This document shows, piece after piece, positions 40,857 to 48,499 of a stretch of DNA of 64,000 bases. The notes beneath the pieces are model-generated. The model saw only the letters and a program-made list of their open reading frames with translations, searched no databases and had not been told where the DNA came from. Made by a program: the position numbers and the translations under genes. Every line of letters starts with the position of its first letter. Within the stretch, counting starts at the first letter, position 1. The stretch spans positions 16,862 to 80,861 of the forward strand of contig JBJMKX010000022.1 in the NCBI GenBank assembly GCA_045805605.1, given 5' to 3'. Source of the stretch: DATBDE01 sp045805605 (GTDB taxonomy: Bacteria; Actinomycetota; Thermoleophilia; Solirubrobacterales; Solirubrobacteraceae).

Positions 40857-43327
40857 TGCGCCGGTCCTCGGCAGCGCTCGAGACCGCCACTCCTCCTGCC
40901 CACGCCGAGAGGGTGACGCCGAAGCGGCCCTATCCAGGCCTGCGGCCGTTCACCGAGTCCGACGCGGATGCCGCGCTCTTCTACGGTCGCGAAGCCGAGT
41001 CGGAGATCATCCTCGCGAACCTGCTCGCTGCGCGGCTCACCGTCCTGTACGGACCCAGCGGGGCCGGCAAGAGCTCAACCCTGCGGGCCGGCGTGATCCA
41101 CGAGCTCGGGCTCGCACCCGACGTCGACCCCGACGAGATCCTGGACCTCGTCGTCTTGGTCGATCGATGGGACGGCGACCCGGTCGCACGCGTGATCGAG
41201 CGCGCCAACGAAGCCGTGACCGACCGCTGGCCCGAGCACGCTGACGCTCCGATCTCGCCCGCGACGCCGCTCGACGAGGCCCTCCGCGACCTCGAAGTGC
41301 GATTCGGCGTTCGCGTCCTGCTCGTCTTCGATCAGTTCGAGGAGTTCTTCGTCTACCACCCGTTGGGATCCGACTCTCGCCTGGACCGCGAGCTTCCCCG
41401 CGTCCTCACCGGCATGGACATACGCGCGCACCTGCTCATCTCGCTGCGCGAGGACGCGCTTGCCGGCCTGGACCGCTTCAAGGGCCGGATCGTCGGCCTC
41501 TTCGACAATCGCCTCGCCCTCGCAGCGATGTCGCCGAGCGCCGCTCGCGAGGCCATCGAGCGACCACTCGCCCGCTTCGAGGAGCTTGGCGCCCAGAGCG
41601 TGGGCCCGACGGAGCTCGAGCTCGGTCTGGCCGACGAGGTCATCCGGCAGCTGACTGCGTCCGCGACGCCGGCGACCGGCGGGAAAGGTGCCGCCCCCGA
41701 GGCGCCGCGGGTCGCTTCGTCCATCGAACCGGCCTACCTCCAGCTCGTGATGACGCGGCTGTGGGAGGCCGAGTCGGCTGGCGGATCCCGGACGCTGCGC
41801 ATCGCGACCCTCCACGCGCTGGGCGACGCCGCTCAGATCATCGGCCGCCACGTCGAAGTCGCCACGGGCCGCTTGTCCCGCCCCGAGCAGGACGTTGCGG
41901 CGCGCATGTTCCGGTTCCTCGTCACACCGTCGGGCGGGAAGGTGGCGCTCACCGCTCAGGATCTCGCGCTGTACGCCGATCTGCCAAAGCCGACCGTCGG
42001 GCGGGTGCTCGAGGCCCTGGCCGCGACCGAGAGCCGCCTCCTGAGGGCCGTGCCGGCGCCCGCCGGCGCGCCGGACAGGACGGCGTACGAGATCTTTCAC
42101 GATGCGCTGGCGGCTCCGATCCTCGACTGGAGCCGGCGGTTGCGCGAACGCCGGCTTCAGCGGCGCGTGCGGCGGCTGCGGGTAGCGCTGGCGGCGGCGC
42201 TCGCCATCGCCACCGGGCTGGCCATCTACCTGCTCAACCCCGCGCCGCTCCACCGCCTGGAGCTCGGCCTCGTCGATGCTCGGTTCGACCTGCGCGGAGC
42301 GACCGCGCCCGATCGCGACGTCGTGCTGGTAGCGGTCGATCGGCGGACGGTGCGAGCACGAGGCGGCGCGTATCCGCTCCCGAGGACCGATCACGCCGCC
42401 GCCTTGCGGCGCATCCTCGCCGACCGACCCCGCGCCGTCACCTATGACATCAAGTTCGCCCAGGCGCGTCCTTCGAAGGACCTTCCCCTGATGCACGCGA
42501 TCGCCTCGGGTCGCGGCAAGGTCGTCCTCGCCGCCTTCGCGTTCGACGTGGACGGTGCGACGGAGGAGTTCGGCCGCCATCCGGCCAACGCCCTCCTCAG
42601 GCAGCTCCATGCACACGTGGGATACAGCGGTATCCCCAAGGATCCCGACGGGACGCTGCGGCACATGTATGCGACCGTGAACGTCGGGACACGGCGGGTG
42701 CCTCGACGGGTGCCGTCGCTCGCCTTGCTCAGCGCGAACGCCGCTGGTTGGTCGGCCGACGTCCCGGACCGGGGGTGGATCGACTACAGCGGCTCGGCGG
42801 GGACGGTGCCAACCGTCCCGTTCGTCGATGTGCTTCGCGATCGCATCAAGCCCGGCACGTTCCGGAACAAAGTCGTCGTCGTCGGCGTCACGTCACCGGT
42901 TGGACATGACCTGCACCCCACGTCGGCCGACGGTGGGTCGACGCTTCCGGGTCCGGAGATCCAGGCGAACATGATCTCGACGATCCACCACGACATCCCC
43001 CTCCGCGACGCCGCCGCCGCCGTGGTCGTGGCGCTGATCGTGCTCGTGGGCATCCTCAGCGCCGCCATCACGCTGCTGCCCCGCCGATGGCGCCTGGCGG
43101 CCTGGGTCGCTGCGCCGATCCTGCTGGCCATCGGCGCGCAACTGAGCTTCGACGCGGGCGTGGTCGTCCCGGTCGTGGCGCTGGCGACGGTCCTCGTGGT
43201 CGGGGGCATCGGAGGCGCCCTCGCGAATCGCCCGCGTGTCCTTGCCCTACCCCGCCGGCTCAGGCGCGCTCGATCTGCTCCGGGAAACGGACACGGCCCA
43301 CGTCGAGCCGCTCGATCAGCTCGATGA
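40856..43327 (+). CDS. STAND NTPase fused to transmembrane CHASE2 sensor
   Basis: The 823-residue protein starts at an ATG overlapping the SIR2 stop (TGATG); a GTG at 40853 is also possible. Residues about 23-430 are a STAND-type NTPase: PYPGLRPFTESDADAALFYGRE, Walker A GPSGAGKSS (66-74), Walker B-like VLLVFDQFEEFF and arginine-sensor-like SLREDALAGLDRF. A TM (about 443-463, ALAAALAIATGLAIYLL) leads to a CHASE2 domain (LELGLVDARFDLRGA, AVTYDIKFA), then three C-terminal TMs and a basic tail. CHASE2 proteins usually end in a cyclase or kinase; here the output is the N-terminal NTPase, presumably acting with SIR2. Confidence 0.85.
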   Translation: MRRSSAALETATPPAHAERVTPKRPYPGLRPFTESDADAALFYGREAESEIILANLLAARLTVLYGPSGAGKSSTLRAGVIHELGLAPDVDPDEILDLVVLVDRWDGDPVARVIERANEAVTDRWPEHADAPISPATPLDEALRDLEVRFGVRVLLVFDQFEEFFVYHPLGSDSRLDRELPRVLTGMDIRAHLLISLREDALAGLDRFKGRIVGLFDNRLALAAMSPSAAREAIERPLARFEELGAQSVGPTELELGLADEVIRQLTASATPATGGKGAAPEAPRVASSIEPAYLQLVMTRLWEAESAGGSRTLRIATLHALGDAAQIIGRHVEVATGRLSRPEQDVAARMFRFLVTPSGGKVALTAQDLALYADLPKPTVGRVLEALAATESRLLRAVPAPAGAPDRTAYEIFHDALAAPILDWSRRLRERRLQRRVRRLRVALAAALAIATGLAIYLLNPAPLHRLELGLVDARFDLRGATAPDRDVVLVAVDRRTVRARGGAYPLPRTDHAAALRRILADRPRAVTYDIKFAQARPSKDLPLMHAIASGRGKVVLAAFAFDVDGATEEFGRHPANALLRQLHAHVGYSGIPKDPDGTLRHMYATVNVGTRRVPRRVPSLALLSANAAGWSADVPDRGWIDYSGSAGTVPTVPFVDVLRDRIKPGTFRNKVVVVGVTSPVGHDLHPTSADGGSTLPGPEIQANMISTIHHDIPLRDAAAAVVVALIVLVGILSAAITLLPRRWRLAAWVAAPILLAIGAQLSFDAGVVVPVVALATVLVVGGIGGALANRPRVLALPRRLRRARSAPGNGHGPRRAARSAR

Positions 43328-43952
43328 GCCCATGCTGCACGAGCCGCAAGCGCTCGTTGCGGCCGCGCGCGATGTCGTCGATGTCCCGCTCCAAAGGCTC
43401 CAGCCAGCGCCAGAAGGCAGGGTCGGTCTGCTCGACGAAAGCGGCGTAGCCCAGGCAGAGCAGTTCTCCACCCCGCTCGACGATCATCCGCTCGCCGATC
43501 GCCCGCTGCTCTCCGCGCCAGATCATGAACGGCTTTCCCATGGACGCTTCGTCGGACGCGAGGACGTCTCGGATCCGGCCCTGCAGCCGCGAGACCTCAC
43601 GGGTCTCTCGCACCTCGCCGAAGTCGAGCAGCTGGATCCGCTGGCGGAGGATCTCGGTCCAGCCGAGGTACTGCCCGACGAGGTACTGGGTGTTCCTTAT
43701 CGCGTACTGCCGCTGCTTCTCATCCCCGTCCAGGTAGTACTTCTGGAGGAAGTCGCGCTTGAGGATGTTGTACAGCCGCGACTGGAGCTCATAGGCGGCT
43801 GCGACCAGCGGCTCGCGGTATCGGCTCAGCGTTGCCTCCGCCTCGCGGCGGGCGGTCACCGTGAGCGAATGGGTCTGCCCGTAGAGCGCGACACCCGCGG
43901 TCAGGACCGAAGCGACGAGCGCGATGATCGCAACGATGATCGCAGCGCTCAT
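43260..43952 (-). CDS. Membrane-anchored helical protein convergent with STAND-CHASE2 gene
   Basis: The 230-residue protein has an N-terminal TM (about residues 4-25, AIIVAIIALVASVLTAGVALYG) followed by a long alpha-helical cytoplasmic region (EAEATLSRYREPLVAAAYELQSRLYNILKRDFLQKYYL). No enzymatic motif is seen. The 3' end overlaps the STAND gene by 68 nt tail-to-tail. It may be part of the same locus, or merely a neighbour. About 266 nt of upstream DNA before 44219 holds no gene I can support except a hairpin at its end. Confidence 0.6.
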   Translation of the reverse strand: MSAAIIVAIIALVASVLTAGVALYGQTHSLTVTARREAEATLSRYREPLVAAAYELQSRLYNILKRDFLQKYYLDGDEKQRQYAIRNTQYLVGQYLGWTEILRQRIQLLDFGEVRETREVSRLQGRIRDVLASDEASMGKPFMIWRGEQRAIGERMIVERGGELLCLGYAAFVEQTDPAFWRWLEPLERDIDDIARGRNERLRLVQHGLIELIERLDVGRVRFPEQIERA

Positions 43953-44185
43953 GATCGGGCGTCATATCAGGTGGGCGGCCCGGAAAGCCAGGCCAGACCG
44001 GCGCATGGCCGTTCCGCACGCCGGCACGCGGGGGGCCGATGGCTCGAAGCAGCGGACCTGGTCCTGGCGTCGCTGGCGAACCTCTGGCCCGATGAGCTCC
44101 TCGCGGCGCTGCCGGTCAGGCGCCGCGCTCAAGCGAACGGACGTAAGCAACTGTTCAGCGGCCGGTAATTTCGCCCCTCCAGCAT

Positions 44186-44206
44186 TGGTGGAACGTCCTT
44201 CCACCA
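44186..44206. promoter_or_regulatory. 8-bp perfect hairpin upstream of secreted protein
   Basis: TGGTGGAA-CGTCC-TTCCACCA is a perfect palindrome 12 nt upstream of the start codon at 44219, just before the ribosome site AGGGGG. It could be an operator or a translation-affecting stem in the leader. Confidence 0.5.
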
Positions 44207-44218
44207 CAGGGGGTTGAG

Positions 44219-44671
44219 ATGCATCGTCTCTGGTTGCTGGGAGTCGTCGCCGTCGCGGTGGCGGCGATCGCGGGTCCTGGGATCGCCCAGGCCGCCGGCT
44301 CCGGCGGAGTCACCGGCCCGGCGTTCTACGTCGACGGCCAGCTCTATCGCACCGTCAACACGCCGACCGATCTCTCCAACACCGGGGCGCCGGACAGCAG
44401 CTTCGACACCATCTACCAGTTCTTCGGCCTGCAGCCCAACGTGGCCACCGCGGCGCCGGGAGATCCGGGGTTCAACGGCGGACGCTGGAGGGTTCACGGG
44501 CTTCAGTTCGCGGACTACGACGCCGCCGTTGCGCAGTTCGACGCGAACAACAGCGGCGACTTCGACAGCGCGGCGGAGGTACAGGCCGCCCTGGACGGAC
44601 GGGCCGCCGTCGACACCGGGGTGATCAAGAGCTTCGAGTGCCCCGTCATCAGGGTGGCGTCGAGCAAGTAA
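44219..44671 (+). CDS. Small secreted protein with EF-hand-like loop
   Basis: The 150-residue protein has a signal peptide (MHRLWLLGVVAVAVAAIAGP ending AQAA). The mature part begins GSGGVTGPAFYVDGQLYRTVNTPTDL. DANNSGDFDSAAEVQAAL resembles an EF-hand loop shifted by one residue. No enzymatic motif. A hairpin lies just upstream, and a GC-rich inverted repeat (44723-44740) follows its stop. Confidence 0.65.
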   Translation: MHRLWLLGVVAVAVAAIAGPGIAQAAGSGGVTGPAFYVDGQLYRTVNTPTDLSNTGAPDSSFDTIYQFFGLQPNVATAAPGDPGFNGGRWRVHGLQFADYDAAVAQFDANNSGDFDSAAEVQAALDGRAAVDTGVIKSFECPVIRVASSK

Positions 44672-44722
44672 CCCGTCCGCCGGTTACGCCGCGCCGTCCG
44701 ACGCTTCTCGGGCGGGGCAGCC

Positions 44723-44740
44723 GGCGCCCGGGCGGGCGCC
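44723..44740. terminator. GC-rich hairpin after secreted-protein gene
   Basis: GGCGCC-CGGGCG-GGCGCC forms a 6-bp stem (8 bp with a smaller loop) 52 nt after the stop at 44671 and before the convergent VOC gene. No U tract. Confidence 0.35.
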
Positions 44741-44810
44741 GCCAGCTCGTACTGCCGCTGCTGCGCGCAGAGGAGCCTCGGCGCCGTGGCGGTGTTGGAG
44801 TTCGTTGCAG

Positions 44811-45206
44811 CTAGCCCTGGTTCGAGACCTGGGTGAGCGCGAGCGTGTTCCCGTCGGGGTCCTTTACCCAGGCAGCCCGGAAGCGGCCGGCATCGAATAC
44901 GCCCCGCTCGTCGGTCTTGATCCCCGGCTGGTCGTAGTGCTGAAACGCCACGCCGCGCGACGACAACTCCTCCATCGTCCGGTTGAGGTCGTCGACGGCC
45001 CAGCCTGCGAGCGTGGCCGGCGACTTGCCGGCGTTCTCCGGGGAGAGATAGACGAAGACGGAGGTCCCGTCGGCACAGGGGTATGTGACGCCCTGCTGCT
45101 CTTCCTCGCCCCCTACCAGCCCGAGCTGCTCCTCGTAGAAGCGCTTGGCTCGGTCGAGGTCGGACACCGCGAGCAATGCCTGGACGGTGCTGTCACTCAG
45201 TCCCAT
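44811..45206 (-). CDS. VOC (glyoxalase/bleomycin-resistance-like) single-domain protein
   Basis: The 131-residue protein shows VQALLAVSDLDRAKRFYEEQLGL and VAFQHYDQPGIKTDERGVFDAGRFRAAWVKDPDGNTLALTQ. The AWVKDPDGNTLAL motif supplies the C-terminal VOC signature. The usual first metal His is not obvious, so metal binding is uncertain. Substrate is unknown. It follows the 45210 gene by 3 nt. Confidence 0.8.
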   Translation of the reverse strand: MGLSDSTVQALLAVSDLDRAKRFYEEQLGLVGGEEEQQGVTYPCADGTSVFVYLSPENAGKSPATLAGWAVDDLNRTMEELSSRGVAFQHYDQPGIKTDERGVFDAGRFRAAWVKDPDGNTLALTQVSNQG

Positions 45207-45209
45207 GCT

Positions 45210-45605
45210 CTATGCGTCCCGCTCCGGCGGCTCGTCTCGAAGCGTGTATCCGAGGGCGCCGGCGGCACCGGCCGCGTCGCCGGCCTGCGCCGCCCGGGCC
45301 GACGCCAGCGCCCGCTCGGCGAGCGTCGGCATCTCCCCGAACTCGATCCGCAGCCGGCTGGGGTCGCCGGCCGAGACGGTGACCGGGATCTGCTGGCCCA
45401 TGGCTGGGACCTTGTCGTGCGGCACCTTGCAGGTGTGCCCGACCTCGAGCGCCGAGGTTGCGCCCTGCACACGGATCGACAGCAGGAACTCGAAGTCGAC
45501 GTTGCGCTTCTCGTTCTGGCGCCCGGCCTTCTCCGTAGGAGCCATCCGGATGACCGTGCCCTCGGTGGCGACGCCGTCTTTGATCTTGGGTCCGAACAGT
45601 CCCAT
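45210..45605 (-). CDS. Conserved protein of unknown function
   Basis: From ATG 45605 the protein is 131 residues (MGLFGPKIKDGVATEGTVIRMAPTEKAGRQ). It has a beta-rich middle (VDFEFLLSIRVQGATSALEVGHTCKVPHDKVPAMGQQIPVTVSAGDPSRLRIEFG) and an Ala-rich C-terminal helix. No signal or TM. It lies between the CarH-like gene (46-nt gap) and the VOC gene. Confidence 0.6.
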   Translation of the reverse strand: MGLFGPKIKDGVATEGTVIRMAPTEKAGRQNEKRNVDFEFLLSIRVQGATSALEVGHTCKVPHDKVPAMGQQIPVTVSAGDPSRLRIEFGEMPTLAERALASARAAQAGDAAGAAGALGYTLRDEPPERDA

Positions 45606-45651
45606 CGGGTCGATCGTAACGGCCCGATCGGTGCGCGTCAGTCCGCGAGGA

Positions 45652-46533
45652 TCACCCGAGCACCAACCGGCGCGATAGCACCTCGGCGGCGGTCGCGGGA
45701 TCGTCGTACAGACACTGGAGGTCGAGTTCTGCGGCAAGCTCCGGCGTAGCGCCACCGCCCGCGAGCACCAGGGGGCGCCTGCGCGAGAGGCCCTTGAGAT
45801 CCCTAGCGATAGCCCCGAAGCGGTCGTTCGACACGGCCGACATCACGACGACGTCCGCAGAAACGGTGTCAGCCGCCATGTGGACGCTGCTCGGCGGGGT
45901 GTCGGCCCCGAGGTAGACGTTGCGCCAGCCACGGCTCCTCAGAACGAGCCCGAAACAGACGAGCGGAAGCGTGTGCTGCTCGCCCGACGGGCAGGCGAGC
46001 ACGGCCCGCCTGCCGGGCCCGCGGTTCCACCCGCGCGCTAGCGCGAGCAGACGTCCTTCGACCAGGCGGCTAGCGAAGTGCTCCTGCGCGACCGCGATCT
46101 CTTGCCGCGCCCAGCGCTCTCCGAGCGTCCGGAAATACGGCATCAGCGCGTCGCGGATCGCGCGCTCGAGCCCGTGCAGCCCGAGGAGCCGGTCGAGCAG
46201 CTCGTGCGCGCCTTCCTCGTCGAAGCGCTCTAGCGCTTGTCCGAGCTGTTGGCCGAGCTCGAATGGCGTCTCGATCGACCCATTCGGCATGTGGCTGTCG
46301 CGCTCCATCCGCGCGACCTCCCCCGCCGCCTCGGCAGCCGACAATCCGGCCCAGATCTTCTGCTGCATGAGCCGAACGCGCCACTCGTCGCGCTCGCTGT
46401 AGAGGCGGTAGCCGCCCTCCGAGCGGCTGGGCTTGAGCAGGCCGTAGCGCTTCTCCCAGGCCCTCAGCACGTCGGGGCTGATCCCGACGCGGTAGCTGAG
46501 CTCGCCGATCCGAAGATGAGCGGCGTCATCCAT
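45652..46533 (-). CDS. CarH-like MerR/cobalamin-binding photoreceptor regulator
   Basis: The 293-residue regulator starts at ATG 46533. Residues about 7-75 are a MerR HTH (LRIGELSYRVGISPDVLRAWEKRYGLLKPSRSEGGYRLY), about 90-170 a four-helix bundle, and about 175-290 a B12-binding Rossmann domain (LVLRSRGWRNVYLGADTP). It has W141-x9-E151-H152, the Ado-capping motif of CarH light sensors, and E185-x-H187, the probable lower-ligand His; the spacing of 35 from H152 to H187 equals that in Thermus CarH (H142 to H177). Light-dependent derepression of the divergent channel gene is a plausible role. Confidence 0.85.
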   Translation of the reverse strand: MDDAAHLRIGELSYRVGISPDVLRAWEKRYGLLKPSRSEGGYRLYSERDEWRVRLMQQKIWAGLSAAEAAGEVARMERDSHMPNGSIETPFELGQQLGQALERFDEEGAHELLDRLLGLHGLERAIRDALMPYFRTLGERWARQEIAVAQEHFASRLVEGRLLALARGWNRGPGRRAVLACPSGEQHTLPLVCFGLVLRSRGWRNVYLGADTPPSSVHMAADTVSADVVVMSAVSNDRFGAIARDLKGLSRRRPLVLAGGGATPELAAELDLQCLYDDPATAAEVLSRRLVLG

Positions 46534-46633
46534 CGCCTCGCCACTACCCCTGGACAAACCCTTGACACCTCCCGCTGCCGCCACGTGCTTCCGGGCATCA
46601 GACGTGAAGCAACCCCGACAGAAGGAGGAGGGA

Positions 46634-47443
46634 ATGGAACTCCCTTTTGCAGTTGACCTGTCCAACAGCCTGCAGCAGGGGCTCGACGCGCTGTTCGGGT
46701 TCATCCCAAACCTGATCGGCTTTTTTGTGATCCTCGTCGTTGGCTACTTCGTCGCGAGGATCGTCAAGTCGGTCATCGCGAAGCTGCTGGACAAGGTCGG
46801 TCTTGACGACCACCTGCACTCCGGTCAGAGCGGTGAATATGTCGAACGGGTGAGTCCAGGGGCGAGTCCGTCGCGGCTGATCGCGGGTGTCGTCTTCTGG
46901 TTCATCTTCCTGTTCGTCCTGTCGGCTGCGATCGGGGCGCTTCAGATCCCGGCCGTGACCGCCTTCATGAACCAGGTGCTGGCTTATTTGCCGAACGTCA
47001 TCGTGGCGGTGTTGATCTTTGTCGTCGCGGGTGTGGTGGCCGCCGGGGTAGCCGGCCTGGTCGCGAAGACGATGGGCGACACGCCCACCGGGAAGGTCGT
47101 CGCATCAGTCGTTCCCGCGCTGGTGATGGGAATCGCGATCTTCATGATCCTCAACGAGCTGAAGATCGCGCCGGAGATCGTGCAGATCACCTACACGGCG
47201 CTGATCGGCGCGCTGGCCCTCGGGCTCGCACTGGCCTTCGGCCTCGGCGGGCGTGAGGTGGCCGCGGAGATGCTCCGCGGCGCCCACCAAAAGGGCCAGC
47301 AGCAGAAGGGCCGGGTCAAGGCCGACATCCAGCAGGTCAGGGAGCGCGCCGATGACCAGGCCGAGTCAGCGACGCACGAAACCCGCCCGCGCGCCGAGCC
47401 GGTGCGCCGGGACGGCACAGGCGCTCGGCCGGCAACCGGCTGA
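46634..47443 (+). CDS. MscS-type TM-helix membrane protein (CmpX-like)
   Basis: The 269-residue protein has five or so TM segments. FGFIPNLIGFFVILVVGYFVARIVKSVIAKLLDKVG and AYLPNVIVAVLIFVVAGVVAAGVAGLVAK are copies of the conserved MS-channel TM-helix repeat (PF05552 type). The short AFGLGGREVAAE segment is the start of the MscS core, but the full beta domain is absent; the cytosolic tail is charged (KGQQQKGRVKADIQQVRERAD). It probably responds to osmotic or envelope stress. The gene is divergent from the CarH-like gene; a TTGACA sits at 46562. Confidence 0.8.
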   Translation: MELPFAVDLSNSLQQGLDALFGFIPNLIGFFVILVVGYFVARIVKSVIAKLLDKVGLDDHLHSGQSGEYVERVSPGASPSRLIAGVVFWFIFLFVLSAAIGALQIPAVTAFMNQVLAYLPNVIVAVLIFVVAGVVAAGVAGLVAKTMGDTPTGKVVASVVPALVMGIAIFMILNELKIAPEIVQITYTALIGALALGLALAFGLGGREVAAEMLRGAHQKGQQQKGRVKADIQQVRERADDQAESATHETRPRAEPVRRDGTGARPATG

Positions 47444-47479
47444 CTGCCGCACGCACGAAACCAAAAAAGGAGAAACGCA

Positions 47480-48238
47480 ATGACTACGGATATGACGCAC
47501 GCTTACGAGTGGCAGGGCCGTACGCTCCGGGACCGCAACGGCGACAAGATCGGCACGATCGTCGCGGTGTATCTTGACCAGCAGAGCGACAAGCCGGAAT
47601 GGGCACTGGTGAACACGGGCCTGTTCGGGAGGAAGTCCAGCTTCGTGCCGCTCGCCGGCGCCACGCCGCGCGGTGAGGATGTCGTGGTCGGGATCGCGGC
47701 GCAGCAGGTGAAGGACGCCCCGATGATGGCTCCGGACGAGGAGCTCTCAGAGCAGCAGGAGGCGGAGCTGTTCCGCCACTACGGCATCGACTACACCACC
47801 GAGGGCTCCGTCACCGCGACGGACGACGCCCGCGGTGCCGTCGGCCGCGACACGAGCGGCCCGACGACCGACAGCGCGATGACCCGCTCCGAGGAGGAGC
47901 TGCGCGTCGGTACGGCCGAGCGGGAGCGCGGTCGCGCACGCCTACGCAAGTACGTGGTCACCGAGGAGGTCCAGCAGACGGTGCCGGTCCAGCGCGAGGA
48001 GGTTCGCATCGAGCGCGAGCCGATCACGGGCGAGAACGTCGACCAGGCGGTCTCGGGACCCGAGATCTCCGAAGAGGAGCACGAGGTCGTGCTGCACGAG
48101 GAGGAGCCGGTCGTGGAGAAGCGGACGGTGCCCAAAGAGCGCGTGCGGCTCGACAAGGAAACCTTCGTCGACGAGAAGACGGTCTCTGAGGACCTCCGCA
48201 AGGAGCGAATCGACGTCGACGGTGACACCCGTCGCTAG
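47480..48238 (+). CDS. PRC-barrel and DUF2382 stress-type protein
   Basis: The 252-residue protein, preceded by an AAGGAG site, has a PRC barrel at residues about 8-75 (YEWQGRTLRDRNGDKIGTIVAVYLDQ, WALVNTGLFGRKSSFVPL) and a C-terminal DUF2382 at about 150-250: LRKYVVTEEVQQTVPVQREEVRIEREPI, VVLHEEEPVVEKRTVPKERVRLD and DLRKERIDVD. YsnF/AvaK-type proteins are stress-induced in many bacteria. The 36-nt gap after the channel gene suggests a shared transcript. A terminator hairpin follows. Confidence 0.85.
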   Translation: MTTDMTHAYEWQGRTLRDRNGDKIGTIVAVYLDQQSDKPEWALVNTGLFGRKSSFVPLAGATPRGEDVVVGIAAQQVKDAPMMAPDEELSEQQEAELFRHYGIDYTTEGSVTATDDARGAVGRDTSGPTTDSAMTRSEEELRVGTAERERGRARLRKYVVTEEVQQTVPVQREEVRIEREPITGENVDQAVSGPEISEEEHEVVLHEEEPVVEKRTVPKERVRLDKETFVDEKTVSEDLRKERIDVDGDTRR

Positions 48239-48272
48239 CCCCGCGAAGTGAGCTAGGCGAACTCGCCGAATT

Positions 48273-48312
48273 GCGCGGGCAGCTTACGTGAATGCACGCG
48301 AGCTGCCCGCGC
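48273..48312. terminator. 12-bp hairpin terminator after PRC/DUF2382 gene
   Basis: GCGCGGGCAGCT (48273-48284) and AGCTGCCCGCGC (48301-48312) pair perfectly around a 16-nt loop, 35 nt after the stop at 48238. A TCTCTC run follows. Confidence 0.6.
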
Positions 48313-48386
48313 TCTCTCGGCCGAGGCTGAGAGCCGCTCCGCACGCTTCAGCTTTCAACGTGACAATTGCGTCTGACCGCTGTAAG

Positions 48387-48444
48387 CGCTGCCGGAACCA
48401 GCGTTGCCGCCAGTCGTGTGCTCTACCGGCTTAGCTATCTCGCC
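48387..48444 (-). other. tRNA-like relic
   Basis: The reverse strand reads GGCGAGATAGCTAAGCCGG then TAGAGCACACGACTGG, close to the 5' half of a tRNA (D-arm AGCT-AGCCGGTAGAGCA). A 5-bp T-arm-like stem CGCTG/CAGCG with loop GTTCCGG follows, but the anticodon arm is too short and the acceptor 3' strand is missing. It looks like a deletion relic, not a working tRNA. Confidence 0.35.
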
Positions 48445-48499
48445 GCCGCGCCGGTGCTAGTGCGGGATGCCCGTCGCGGTCTGAGAGGATCGGGCAAGG

